Of a stretch of 64,000 bases of DNA, positions 1 through 6,993 are shown piece by piece. The position numbers were made by a program, and so were the translations under genes. The notes beneath the pieces were generated by a model that saw nothing but the letters and a program-made list of their open reading frames with translations, was not told the DNA's origin and searched no databases. Every line of letters starts with the position of its first letter. Within the stretch, counting starts at the first letter, position 1. The DNA comes from JBGQAS01 sp963699305 (lineage in GTDB: Bacteria > Chloroflexota > Anaerolineae > Anaerolineales > Anaerolineaceae), in contig OY969431.1 of NCBI GenBank assembly GCA_963699305.1, forward strand, positions 1,116,001 through 1,180,000, given 5' to 3'.

Positions 1-514
1 TGCGGCGGATTTCACCCGAAGATCCGCCATTGTCTGCCACTGTAACGATTGCGGTAAGGTTGTTCGTATGGAATTTTAGACCCCTCAATAACGTAGATAA
101 GCCGTTTCCCCCGCCTATTGTGACGATCTTGGGACCGCGTTCTCGTTTCCGGAAAGTGGAAACCGCATCGATTACCGGCTGACCAGGTCGTAAAAACGGT
201 CGTAATAAATTCCGGTTTAACTGCCAGGTTCCCAGCAAAACAAACGCCAACCCGAGGCCACCGAATATTATTGCCCGAAGGGTTCTATCCAAAAATCGTA
301 ATGATAAAAATGAAAGGACAGGCAGCCACCAGGTTTCTGGTGCAGTCCGGTAAACATCTAATGCCAGCACCGCAAAACCGAGTCCCAGGAGTGTCGTCCC
401 AATTAAGATAAGCAATATCCAACGTTTTATCCCGATTCCCGGGATAAACCAGCGTAATTTTTCTTTTATAGCCTGCCAAAAATGGGAGGTTTTATCCGTT
501 TTTTTGCCTTGCAT
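1..514 (-). CDS. yvcK: YvcK/CofD-like gluconeogenesis factor, 5' part only
   Basis: The first 171 codons are seen; the rest lies beyond position 1. Residues 30-52, about 62-75 and 81-98 are hydrophobic membrane segments, followed by a cytosolic Rossmann start with KIVTIGGGNGLSTLLRGLK at 129-147 and TVADNGGSSGEIRR at 158-171. That is the nucleotide-sugar-binding N-terminus of the YvcK/CofD-like family, which in Firmicutes and actinobacteria affects cell-wall synthesis and carbon use. Most YvcK proteins lack the membrane anchor; anchored forms are known in some phyla. The ATG at 512-514 is the first in frame before a stop-free stretch. The downstream genes usually paired with it (rapZ, whiA) are outside the window. 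Identification is good; the exact role is inferred. Confidence 0.85.
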   Translation of the reverse strand, partial: MQGKKTDKTSHFWQAIKEKLRWFIPGIGIKRWILLILIGTTLLGLGFAVLALDVYRTAPETWWLPVLSFLSLRFLDRTLRAIIFGGLGLAFVLLGTWQLNRNLLRPFLRPGQPVIDAVSTFRKRERGPKIVTIGGGNGLSTLLRGLKFHTNNLTAIVTVADNGGSSGEIRR

Positions 515-564
515 TTTGCACAATGATAGCAGTGTTTGATAACAGCGTCAACAAAAATGGTTCG

Positions 565-1305
565 TTACGCTCTGGTCAACCTCATCGTATAACGATAGCG
601 GTCTCCGCGGTACAAGATTTTTACAAACTCCACAGCTTTCCGCTCCTGTGACCAAAGCACCCGTTCATTTAGCAATAAGGGAGCTCCAATCTTCACCTGC
701 AAAAGGTCGGCTTCTTCCTTTGTTGCCAACGTTACTTCGAGTGTTTCGTCTGCCGCCCAAGGGATGATGTGAAGTTTCTCCTGAAGGATTTTGTATAAAG
801 ACCCGGCATTTTCCAATTCCGTTTGAGTGATTATTTGGTCCGGTCGCAAAATAACATATGAAGTTTGCAGTCCAATTGGCAGATCATCACCCAGGCGCAC
901 TCTCAGGATCTTTAATGCTTTTGTGCCTGCGGATAATTCCAACTTTTTCAAGACATCTGCAGGCGCATCTTCATACGCCATTTCAAGAATTTGTTGACCT
1001 GGTTTGATTCCGCGTTTGATAAGATCTTCCGAAAAGCTAGTCAGTTCCAGCAACCCTTTTTGCAACTTCTGTGGCATGACAAAGGTCCCTCGCCCATGCT
1101 CGCGGTATAAGTACCCCTCATGAATCAATAACTCGATGGCTTGCCGAATGGTTGGGCGGCTGACTTGATAAAGCGTTTCCAATTGCCGTTCGGATGGGAT
1201 GGGTGATTGAGGTGGCCATTCCCTTTTGGTTATTTTTTGGCGCAAAATATTCGCCAATTGGTGATATTTCGGCATTGCATAATATGGATCAATCATGCTT
1301 GACAT
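565..1305 (-). CDS. GntR-family (HutC/UTRA) transcriptional regulator of the BMC operon
   Basis: 246 aa. Residues about 10-78 form a GntR winged helix (PIPSERQLETLYQVSRPTIR, then a GRGTFV wing). Residues about 95-240 form a UTRA ligand-binding domain of the HutC/FarR type, which usually senses sugar phosphates, amino acids or related metabolites. The ATG at 1303-1305 has GAGG six bases upstream. The gene is divergent from the microcompartment operon and the shared 117-bp gap holds a palindromic operator, so it most likely represses that operon and itself until a substrate-derived effector binds. The effector is unknown; a pentose phosphate is the natural guess from the neighbouring enzymes. 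Confidence 0.9.
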   Translation of the reverse strand: MSSMIDPYYAMPKYHQLANILRQKITKREWPPQSPIPSERQLETLYQVSRPTIRQAIELLIHEGYLYREHGRGTFVMPQKLQKGLLELTSFSEDLIKRGIKPGQQILEMAYEDAPADVLKKLELSAGTKALKILRVRLGDDLPIGLQTSYVILRPDQIITQTELENAGSLYKILQEKLHIIPWAADETLEVTLATKEEADLLQVKIGAPLLLNERVLWSQERKAVEFVKILYRGDRYRYTMRLTRA

Positions 1306-1327
1306 TTCGCCCTCGGCGTGCTATTAT
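1299..1327 (+). promoter_or_regulatory. Sigma-70 promoter of the BMC operon
   Basis: A perfect -35 TTGACA (1299-1304), a 17-bp spacer and -10 TATTAT (1322-1327) face the BMC genes. The -35 box overlaps the first codons of the divergent gntR gene. The predicted start near 1334 leaves a leader of about 90 nt that contains the operator. This is one of the few consensus two-box promoters in the window; most others rely on an extended -10. Confidence 0.8.
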
Positions 1328-1342
1328 TATGACGTAAAGTCG

Positions 1343-1389
1343 TTATGTGGTCATTACCAGTTATCGTTTAACTTGTTAATACCACATAA
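1343..1389. promoter_or_regulatory. Palindromic operator, probable GntR binding site
   Basis: Exact inverted repeat TTATGTGGT (1343-1351) and ACCACATAA (1381-1389). Nested in it is TGGT-N4-ACCA at 1348-1359, a GntR-like half-site arrangement. It starts about 9 bp after the predicted transcription start, where a bound repressor would block the operon. The two spaced copies of the half-site suggest cooperative binding of two dimers. Confidence 0.65.
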
Positions 1390-1422
1390 ATAGTGTAGCA
1401 CTTTTCAACAGGAAAAAGCAAG

Positions 1423-2007
1423 ATGTCATCTGTCTCTGATCCAGAAATCCGAGCAATCGTTCAAAATGTCCTCCAAAAGATGGGGGGTTCGCCTTCCATG
1501 GCTTCCACTAACCCAACGAAGGAACCGCAGGCATTTTCCTTACCTGTTCTGCAAAAGATGATCGCCATCGGTTCGGATCACGGTGGATTTGCTTTGAAAG
1601 AATTGTTAAAACCATATATCGTCGAATTGGGATTTCAATACACCGACTGTGGACCGATGGATAAGACTGCGGTGGATTATCCCGACTATGCATTGGCTGT
1701 GGCACAGCAAATTACGTCCAAAAAAGCGATCCGCGGGATCATGATCGATGGTGCGGGAATCGGTTCTTGTATGGTTGCCAATAAAGTACCTGGAATCCGG
1801 GCGGCTCTGTGCTATGACATCTCTACTGCAATAAACAGCCGAGAGCATAACGATGCCAACCTTCTCACCCTCGGTGCCGGATTGATCGGCGAGAACCTTG
1901 CCAAGCAGATTGTCAAAACATGGTTGTCGACGGATTTCGGTGGTGGTCGGCATGCTAAACGTGTCGATAAAATCATAACGATAGAAAAACAATTCCTTAA
2001 GGGATAG
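1423..2007 (+). CDS. RpiB/LacAB-family sugar-phosphate isomerase with encapsulation peptide
   Basis: 194 aa, about 45 longer than ordinary RpiB. Residues 6-21 (DPEIRAIVQNVLQKMG) are an amphipathic helix followed by a Ser/Pro/Thr linker, the usual form of a BMC encapsulation peptide. The RpiB fold starts near 45 with IAIGSDHGGF and keeps SREHNDANLL (His142) and GGGRH. The residue matching the catalytic Cys66 of E. coli RpiB is Asp109 (IMIDGAGIG) and the matching Thr is Ala111; a Cys is displaced to 116. The substrate may therefore differ from ribose-5-phosphate. It is the first gene of the BMC operon, 8 bp before the aldolase. Start ATG has a weak GGAA. Inference: a sugar-phosphate isomerase working inside the shell, upstream of the aldolase. 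Confidence 0.88.
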   Translation: MSSVSDPEIRAIVQNVLQKMGGSPSMASTNPTKEPQAFSLPVLQKMIAIGSDHGGFALKELLKPYIVELGFQYTDCGPMDKTAVDYPDYALAVAQQITSKKAIRGIMIDGAGIGSCMVANKVPGIRAALCYDISTAINSREHNDANLLTLGAGLIGENLAKQIVKTWLSTDFGGGRHAKRVDKIITIEKQFLKG

Positions 2008-2015
2008 GAGCAAAA

Positions 2016-2948
2016 ATGACTCCTGATACAAAAACGGTTGAGACATTAGTTGAGGTTATTACCCGGGAGATTCTAGGTGCTTACAAGGAGCACGACATCC
2101 AAGCAGCAATCTCCCAGGGATACATGTGCAAACGCGACTGTGCCAGTGGCTTGTGTGCGACAACTTGCTTCAACAAGATTGGACAAGTGGTCAGCGCTGG
2201 TGCTGAAAGGCTTACCTCCACGGTAGGCATGGTCCCTCCCGATCCGAGTCTTGCACACATGATTGATCACACATTGCTTAAGCAGGACACAACCCCAGAG
2301 AAGATCACACAGCTTTGCATGGAAGCACGTAAATACAACTTCGCCAGTGTATGTATCAATCCGACCTACGTAAAACTATGCGCTGATCTTCTTCGCGGTT
2401 CCAATGTGAAGGTATGTGCTGTCGTCGGATTTCCACTTGGTGCTACCCTCCCCGAAATTAAAGTACTCGAAACAAAAATGGTCATCGAGAACGGTGCACA
2501 GGAAGTGGATATGGTTGTAAACATCGGCGCCTTGAAAGCTCGGGATTCCGCTCTCGTAGCGCGTGATATTCGCGGGGTGGTCTCTACTGCTCACTCGATG
2601 GGTGCTATCGTCAAAGTCATCATCGAAGCGTGCTTGTTGAATGATGAAGAAAAAGTATTAGCCTGCTTACTTTCCAAGGAAGCAGGGGCTGATTACGTGA
2701 AAACATCAACCGGCTTCTCCACAGGCGGTGCTACGCTGCATGATGTTGAATTAATGCGTAAAACGGTAGGCCCTGATATGGGTGTCAAAGCCGCTGGTGG
2801 GATCCAGACCAAGGAAGATGCTGAGAAAATGGTGAAGGCCGGTGCAACACGCATTGGCGCAAGTGCAGGGATAAAGATCATCCAGGCTGCACCAGATGCC
2901 CCGGTGTCTCAACCACAACCAGCCATGGCTGGCGTGAAAAGTTATTAA
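2016..2948 (+). CDS. deoC: Deoxyribose-phosphate aldolase, BMC-type, with Cys-rich N-terminal extension
   Basis: 310 aa against about 220-260 for ordinary DeoC. Residues 6-24 (KTVETLVEVITREILGAYK) look like an encapsulation helix. Residues 38-51 hold Cys38, Cys42, Cys47 and Cys51 (C-x3-C-x4-C-x3-C), absent from ordinary DeoC. The class I aldolase barrel begins with MIDHTLLK (82-89). Asp165, the Schiff-base Lys229 (YVKTSTGF) and Lys258 (GVKAAGGI) are all present, so it should be active: 2-deoxyribose-5-phosphate to glyceraldehyde-3-phosphate plus acetaldehyde. RBS is GGAG before the ATG. Acetaldehyde is volatile and toxic, which explains encapsulation beside an aldehyde dehydrogenase. The tail after 290 is a Pro/Ala-rich extension of unknown use. 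Confidence 0.93.
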   Translation: MTPDTKTVETLVEVITREILGAYKEHDIQAAISQGYMCKRDCASGLCATTCFNKIGQVVSAGAERLTSTVGMVPPDPSLAHMIDHTLLKQDTTPEKITQLCMEARKYNFASVCINPTYVKLCADLLRGSNVKVCAVVGFPLGATLPEIKVLETKMVIENGAQEVDMVVNIGALKARDSALVARDIRGVVSTAHSMGAIVKVIIEACLLNDEEKVLACLLSKEAGADYVKTSTGFSTGGATLHDVELMRKTVGPDMGVKAAGGIQTKEDAEKMVKAGATRIGASAGIKIIQAAPDAPVSQPQPAMAGVKSY

Positions 2949-2960
2949 TCGGAGTATTCC

Positions 2961-3251
2961 ATGTTAATCGCACGCGTGATCGGCACAGTAATTTCAACCA
3001 TCAAAGACGAAAAACTAATAGGTCGGAAACTATTGATCGTCCGGCAGACGGACGAAACCGGCAGTCCCGTCGGAAAACCGTATGTGGCAATCGATACAGT
3101 GGATGCTGGTGTAGGTGACTTGGTACTTACTGCTTCTGGATCAAGCGCCCGCCAGACCAACATTACCAAGGATACTCCTGTGGATGCGGTCATTATGGCT
3201 ATGTTGGATTCCATGGAAGTGGATGGCAAGGTTGTATTCCGCAAAGAGTAA
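2961..3251 (+). CDS. BMC-P pentameric shell protein (EutN/CcmL family), copy 1
   Basis: 96 aa, the normal length. It opens with MLIARVIGTVISTIKDEKL and has LLIVRQTD, then VAIDTVDAGVGDLVL, the conserved strands of the EutN/CcmL fold. Five copies assemble into a pentamer that closes the vertices of the icosahedral shell. It sits 12 bp after deoC with GGAG as RBS. It is the most EutN-like of the three BMC-P genes here. Confidence 0.93.
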   Translation: MLIARVIGTVISTIKDEKLIGRKLLIVRQTDETGSPVGKPYVAIDTVDAGVGDLVLTASGSSARQTNITKDTPVDAVIMAMLDSMEVDGKVVFRKE

Positions 3252-3273
3252 GAAAAGAATGTAAAGGCACATC

Positions 3274-4719
3274 ATGGATAAGGATTTGCTCTCAATTCAG
3301 GAAGCCCGCGATCTGGCAACTGCTGCCCGCAATGCCCAACAAGTTTGGGCAAAAGCAAGCCAGTCGCAGGTCGATGCTGTTTGTACTGCCATGGCGGATG
3401 CCGCTTATCAGGCGGCAGAACGGTTGGGGCGAATGGCAACCGATGAAACCGGTTACGGAGTGCCGCTTCACAAAAAACTGAAAAATGAATTCGGGTCCAA
3501 AAACGTCTGGGAAAGCATCCGGAAATTAAAACCGTCGGCGTAATCCACCATGACCCGGAAAAAAGGATCTATGATATTGCATGGCCGGTGGGAGTTGTCT
3601 GTGCATTGACACCGAGCACCAACCCAACCTCTACAACGATGTTCAAAATTTTGATTGCTGTAAAAGCAAGGGATGCCATTATTGTTGCCCCCCACCCTTC
3701 GGCAGTCAAATGCTGCACTGAAACAGCGCTGTTGATGGCGCGTGCCGCTGAAGATGCTGGAGCGCCAAAAGGGTTGATCAGTTGCATGCAAAACGTTTCG
3801 TTGCAGGGCACGCAGGAATTGATGAACCACAAGTACATCGCCCTTATCCTGGCCACAGGTGGTTCAGCCATGGTGAAGGCTGCTCATTCCGTTGGCAAAC
3901 CGGCATACGGCGTGGGACCGGGAAATGTTCCAGTGTATGTGGACCGCAGCGCTGATGTCGAGAAAGCAGCTCGTTATATCGTTGCCTCCAAAGCTTTTGA
4001 CTACTCCACAATCTGCGCCACAGAACAGGCGGTTATCGCAGATACTCCCATGCGCTCAACTTGAAGACTTGATGAAAATCCAGGGTGCATATTTTGTTGA
4101 TGAAAACCAGGCAAACCTTTTGCGTAAATCTCTTTTCTTTAACGATGGCGACATCAACCCTGCCACGGTTGGTAAATCACCGCAAGTGCTGGCGGGCATG
4201 GCGGGATTTTCCATCCCTTCAACCGCGCGCATACTCGTTGCCAGATTGAGTAAAGTCGGCAAAGATGAGCCTCTTTCACGGGAAAAGCTGACCACGGTTC
4301 TGGGTTGGTATGAGACAGATGGTTGGGAAGCAGGTTGTGAACGCTCCATCGAATTAATCCTATTTGGTGGACGCGGACATACCCAAATCATCCATGCAAC
4401 GGATGAAAAAGTAATTATGGAATTTGGCTTGGAAAAACCGGTTTTCCGCATCCTAGTCAACACTATGGGCACGTTGGGCGCTATTGGGTTGACTACCGGT
4501 ATCATGCCTTCATTGACATTAGGTGCAGGTGGTGTAGGTGGCTCTATCACCGGAGACAACATCACTGCATATCACATGTTCAATGTAAAAAGATTGGCTT
4601 ACGAACGCATCCCTCCACCCTTGGCAGCGTTGAATCCCGGTGAACAAATTTCAAGTGTTTCACCCGTGGAGCTCGAAAAAATTGTTGAAACCGTCGTCAG
4701 AGAAATTCTAAAATCGTGA
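3274..4719 (+). CDS. CoA-acylating aldehyde dehydrogenase, BMC-type (two frameshifts)
   Basis: Three reading-frame segments join into one protein of about 481 aa, normal for the AdhE-N/EutE/PduP family. It oxidises acetaldehyde with CoA and NAD+ to acetyl-CoA. Seen: GVVCALTPSTNPTSTTMFK, the NAD-site region YGVGPGNVPVYVD, and the catalytic Cys in FDYSTICATEQ (codon 4014-4016). The C-terminal PVELEKIVETVVREILKS is an amphipathic helix fitting an encapsulation peptide. Frame is lost near 3527-3531, where one A seems missing from an A run, and regained near 4046-4056, where one base seems extra. The two changes cancel, and family motifs continue on both sides, so sequence error is more likely than a pseudogene. 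RBS GTAAAGG is weak. Confidence 0.88.
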
Positions 4720-4763
4720 ATAACCACAGATTAGTCGTGGATTAAAAAGAAAGGACAAATAAT

Positions 4764-5090
4764 ATGTCTCCTGAAACTGCTCTAATCGCTCTCGGAATGG
4801 TTGAGACCAAAGGTCTGGTCGGTGCTATCGAAGCTGCCGATGCCATGGTCAAAGCCGCAAACGTCTCCCTGCTTGGCTCGGAATATGTTGGTGGAGGGTA
4901 CGTTACAGTCATGGTGCGCGGCGACGTAGGCGCTGTGAAAGCCGCCACTGATGCAGGCGCTGCTGCCGCAAAACGTGTCGGCGAACTTGTGTCGGTCCAC
5001 GTCATCCCACGACCGCACAGCGAAGTCGAAATGATCCTTCCTGCAGGTTCGAAAGGTCAAATCGGCGGTCGTACCTCAGACAAGAAATAA
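4764..5090 (+). CDS. BMC-H hexameric shell protein (PduA/CcmK family)
   Basis: 108 aa. Residues 9-86 are a single BMC domain: GMVETKGLVGAIEAADAM, pore loop around YVGGGY, then VRGDVGAVKAATDAG and VSVHVIPRPH. Hexamers of this protein tile the flat shell facets and the pore admits small polar substrates. Residues 87-108 are a Gly/Lys-rich tail slightly longer than in PduA. RBS AAAGGA lies 8 bases before the ATG. It is the only BMC-H gene in the window, so it must make most of the facet area. Confidence 0.95.
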   Translation: MSPETALIALGMVETKGLVGAIEAADAMVKAANVSLLGSEYVGGGYVTVMVRGDVGAVKAATDAGAAAAKRVGELVSVHVIPRPHSEVEMILPAGSKGQIGGRTSDKK

Positions 5091-5106
5091 TCGGGTGACA
5101 TAACAT

Positions 5107-5139
5107 GCCAGAGAAGGTACTGAACGATTCTTCTCTGGC
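5107..5139 (+). promoter_or_regulatory. Stable RNA hairpin between BMC-H and BMC-T genes
   Basis: Perfect 10-bp inverted repeat GCCAGAGAAG (5107-5116) and CTTCTCTGGC (5130-5139) around a 13-nt loop. No U tract follows, so it is not an ordinary terminator. It lies just after the BMC-H stop, where a 3' hairpin would protect the abundant BMC-H message from exonucleases. Confidence 0.6.
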
Positions 5140-5143
5140 AATA

Positions 5144-5177
5144 TCCCGACTAGTGGATGCGACCATAAAGGTCGGGA
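5144..5177 (+). promoter_or_regulatory. Second hairpin in the BMC-H/BMC-T intergenic region
   Basis: TCCCGAC (5144-5150) pairs exactly with GTCGGGA (5171-5177). A third short repeat, CTTCCA/TGGAAG, follows at about 5198-5218, close to the BMC-T ribosome site (GGAG at 5230). The 149-bp gap is thus almost fully structured. Role unknown; differential stability or translation of shell genes is an inference. Confidence 0.45.
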
Positions 5178-5239
5178 GCCCGATGAATATCTCACTTCTT
5201 CCAATCGTCTTCTGGAAGATGGAAATATAGGAGTGAATC

Positions 5240-5869
5240 ATGGCTGATGAATTTTCATTACGTTGCTATTGTTATTTGGATCGCATGCAGCCCCAGTATG
5301 CCGCCTTCGTCGGGACGGTTACGCAAGGCGATCTCCCCACTGAAGGAATGGCTGCACTGTATGTGGAAATGTCTCCTGGAAATGAAGTTTTCCGTGTGGT
5401 CGATATCGCTGTAAAGGCAACCGAGTCCAAACCTGGTGCCCAAATTGTGGAGCGCGAATTTGGCATGTTCGAAGTGCACTCGCTCAACCAGGCAGCTGTG
5501 ATTGAAGCAGGAAACGTTGTGCTGAACCGTTTGGGTCTTAAAGTTCAGGATCGTATCAAACCGCAGGTGGTATCCACCCAAGTCATCACACGGATAGACC
5601 CGTATCAATCGCAGTTGTTGAACCGCTTCCGGCGGGGCAGCATGCTAGTGCCCGGCGAAACCATGCTTGTCTTGGAATGTGCTCCTGCAGCATATATTAA
5701 TTACGCTTGCAATGAAGCGGAAAAGAAAGCATCCATCAAAGTCATCCATGTTTCATCTGTAGGTCGCTTTGGTCGTATGTGGCTTTCCGGTTCTGAAGCG
5801 GAAATTGTCACGGCGAAAAACGCAGCCATCCAGGCCTTAGAAGCATTGGAAGGCAAGCCGGGCGCATGA
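5240..5869 (+). CDS. BMC-T trimeric shell protein, permuted tandem-domain (double-stacking type)
   Basis: 209 aa made of two permuted BMC domains, about 1-97 and 98-209. Conserved stretches include VEREFGMFEVHSLNQAA, GSMLVPGETMLVLECAPAA and HVSSVGRFGRMWLSGSEAEI. The length and layout resemble the BMC-T2/T3 proteins of the Haliangium ochraceum shell (recalled), whose trimers stack in pairs with a gated large pore. Such a pore could pass bulky CoA or NAD, or sugar phosphates. RBS GGAG, 7 bases before the ATG. It follows the structured gap after BMC-H. Confidence 0.9.
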   Translation: MADEFSLRCYCYLDRMQPQYAAFVGTVTQGDLPTEGMAALYVEMSPGNEVFRVVDIAVKATESKPGAQIVEREFGMFEVHSLNQAAVIEAGNVVLNRLGLKVQDRIKPQVVSTQVITRIDPYQSQLLNRFRRGSMLVPGETMLVLECAPAAYINYACNEAEKKASIKVIHVSSVGRFGRMWLSGSEAEIVTAKNAAIQALEALEGKPGA

Positions 5870-5896
5870 TGTGGTCTTTTCCCTATTGGAGTAACT

Positions 5897-6247
5897 ATGC
5901 CTAAAGAATTTTTTACCGAACGTGATATCGAAGACATGGTGAAACGTGGAACGACGTCGCTGCAGCTTTCGGATGACATCGTGCTGACAGAGCTCGCATA
6001 CGAAAAAGCACAACGGCTGGGTTTGCAGTTGATCAATCCGAACATCAAACCTCCAGCAGCTCCTGAGCGTCCATATATCTCAACCTTACCTTTTCCTGCA
6101 TCGAATGCAGCAATGGCTGCGCCAGTCCCAACGGATCTTCGTCAGCGGATTAAGGATGCAGTTGCAATTAAATTGGGAGTTCAAGTGGATCCTGTCCTGC
6201 TGGATTCCATCATCACCCGAGTTCTCGAGACCTTGAACAGGAAGTAA
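5897..6247 (+). CDS. Small BMC-associated protein with C-terminal encapsulation-like helix
   Basis: 116 aa with no assigned enzyme function. Residues 1-48 form a small domain (TERDIEDMVKRGTTSLQL, VLTELAYEKAQRLGLQLI). It vaguely recalls the N-terminal segment of EutT/EutQ-type proteins, a weak resemblance. Residues 50-78 are a Pro/Ala linker. Residues 79-116 contain an amphipathic helix, DPVLLDSIITRVLETLNRK, very like the cargo helices of the enzymes in this operon. It lies between BMC-T and two BMC-P genes with a 3-bp gap to the next. It could be an adaptor linking cargo to shell, or a nucleation factor. RBS GGAG. Confidence 0.8.
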   Translation: MPKEFFTERDIEDMVKRGTTSLQLSDDIVLTELAYEKAQRLGLQLINPNIKPPAAPERPYISTLPFPASNAAMAAPVPTDLRQRIKDAVAIKLGVQVDPVLLDSIITRVLETLNRK

Positions 6248-6250
6248 CCA

Positions 6251-6571
6251 ATGTTATTAGGCCGCGTCAAGGGCACCGCTATTAGCACCATGAAATATCC
6301 GGGTATGGAAGGTCTGAAGTTGCTCATCGTCCAGCCGTTGAACAAGAAACTGGAACCGATTGGCGAGTATCAGGTCGCTGCTGATATCGTTGATGCTGGG
6401 ATGGACGATTTGTGTGTGATGGTACGCTCGCGTGAAGCAGCACTGGCGTTGCCGGATCTCAAATTCGTTCCCGTGGACTTAACCCTCGTGGGAATCGTTG
6501 ACCAGCTGGAAGTTCGCCCGGATGGTGAATTTGATTTCACCCTAAAACCAGGATGGGTTAAATACACATAG
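6251..6571 (+). CDS. BMC-P pentameric shell protein, copy 2
   Basis: 106 aa. MLLGRVKGTAISTMKYPGM, LLIVQPLNKK and AADIVDAGMDDLCVM show the EutN/CcmL fold. It is longer than copy 1 at the C-terminus (FDFTLKPGWVKYT) and has lost the usual G in the VGDxV loop (MDDLCV). It starts 3 bp after the adaptor-like gene and is presumably translationally coupled to it. It would form vertex pentamers, alone or mixed with the other copies. Confidence 0.92.
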   Translation: MLLGRVKGTAISTMKYPGMEGLKLLIVQPLNKKLEPIGEYQVAADIVDAGMDDLCVMVRSREAALALPDLKFVPVDLTLVGIVDQLEVRPDGEFDFTLKPGWVKYT

Positions 6572-6614
6572 GTTGTTTGTCAAAGGATTCGATGATCGAA
6601 AGGATACACTCGAA

Positions 6615-6893
6615 ATGATCCTCGGAAAGATCGTCGGTACGGTTGTTACCACCATCAGTCATCCTCATTATAAGAACAGGCGATTGCTGGTTGTTCAGCC
6701 ATTGATCATGCCCGGTGAAAAATCCGACGATGATTTTATTGCCATCGATAATACGCATGCTGGCATTGGCGATACCGTGCTGGTCAATCGGGAGGGTAAT
6801 GGTGCCCGTCAAGTATTAATAAATCCGGATGCTTGTATTATTTCAGTCATCGTAGGTATTGTCGATTCGGTGAATATTCCTTCATCTTCGTAA
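6615..6893 (+). CDS. BMC-P pentameric shell protein, copy 3
   Basis: 92 aa from the ATG at 6615, chosen because family members begin MILGKIVGTVVTT and GAAAGG lies about 10 bases upstream; an in-frame start at 6573 would add 14 unrelated residues. LLVVQPLIMPGE and IDNTHAGIGDTVL are the EutN/CcmL motifs. It is the last gene of the BMC operon. No clear terminator follows; the 100-bp gap to the esterase is AT-rich. Confidence 0.9.
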   Translation: MILGKIVGTVVTTISHPHYKNRRLLVVQPLIMPGEKSDDDFIAIDNTHAGIGDTVLVNREGNGARQVLINPDACIISVIVGIVDSVNIPSSS

Positions 6894-6993
6894 ATCACCC
6901 AAATATTAAAGCAGATTTATAGATCGTCATTCTACCCACAACTCATCGTTCTCTGATTGTGCTATACAATACTAGGGTATAGTGGAGACTGAT

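Noticed and set aside
285..479. Minus-strand 64-aa ORF at the window start
   Set aside because: Shadow of yvcK in another frame; the yvcK frame has the membrane segments and GGGNGLSTLLRG motif.
2016..2948. Cysteine cluster of DeoC as a radical-SAM or ferredoxin motif
   Set aside because: Spacing C-x3-C-x4-C-x3-C does not match CxxxCxxC of radical-SAM or CxxCxxC of ferredoxins; metal binding remains only possible.
3274..4719. Aldehyde dehydrogenase as a pseudogene or a programmed frameshift
   Set aside because: Two opposite one-base changes cancel, no slippery site with stimulatory structure is evident, and the same kind of break recurs across unrelated genes.
1423..6893. BMC locus as a carboxysome, eut or pdu operon
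   Set aside because: No Rubisco, carbonic anhydrase, ammonia lyase or diol dehydratase; signature enzymes are DeoC and an RpiB homologue.
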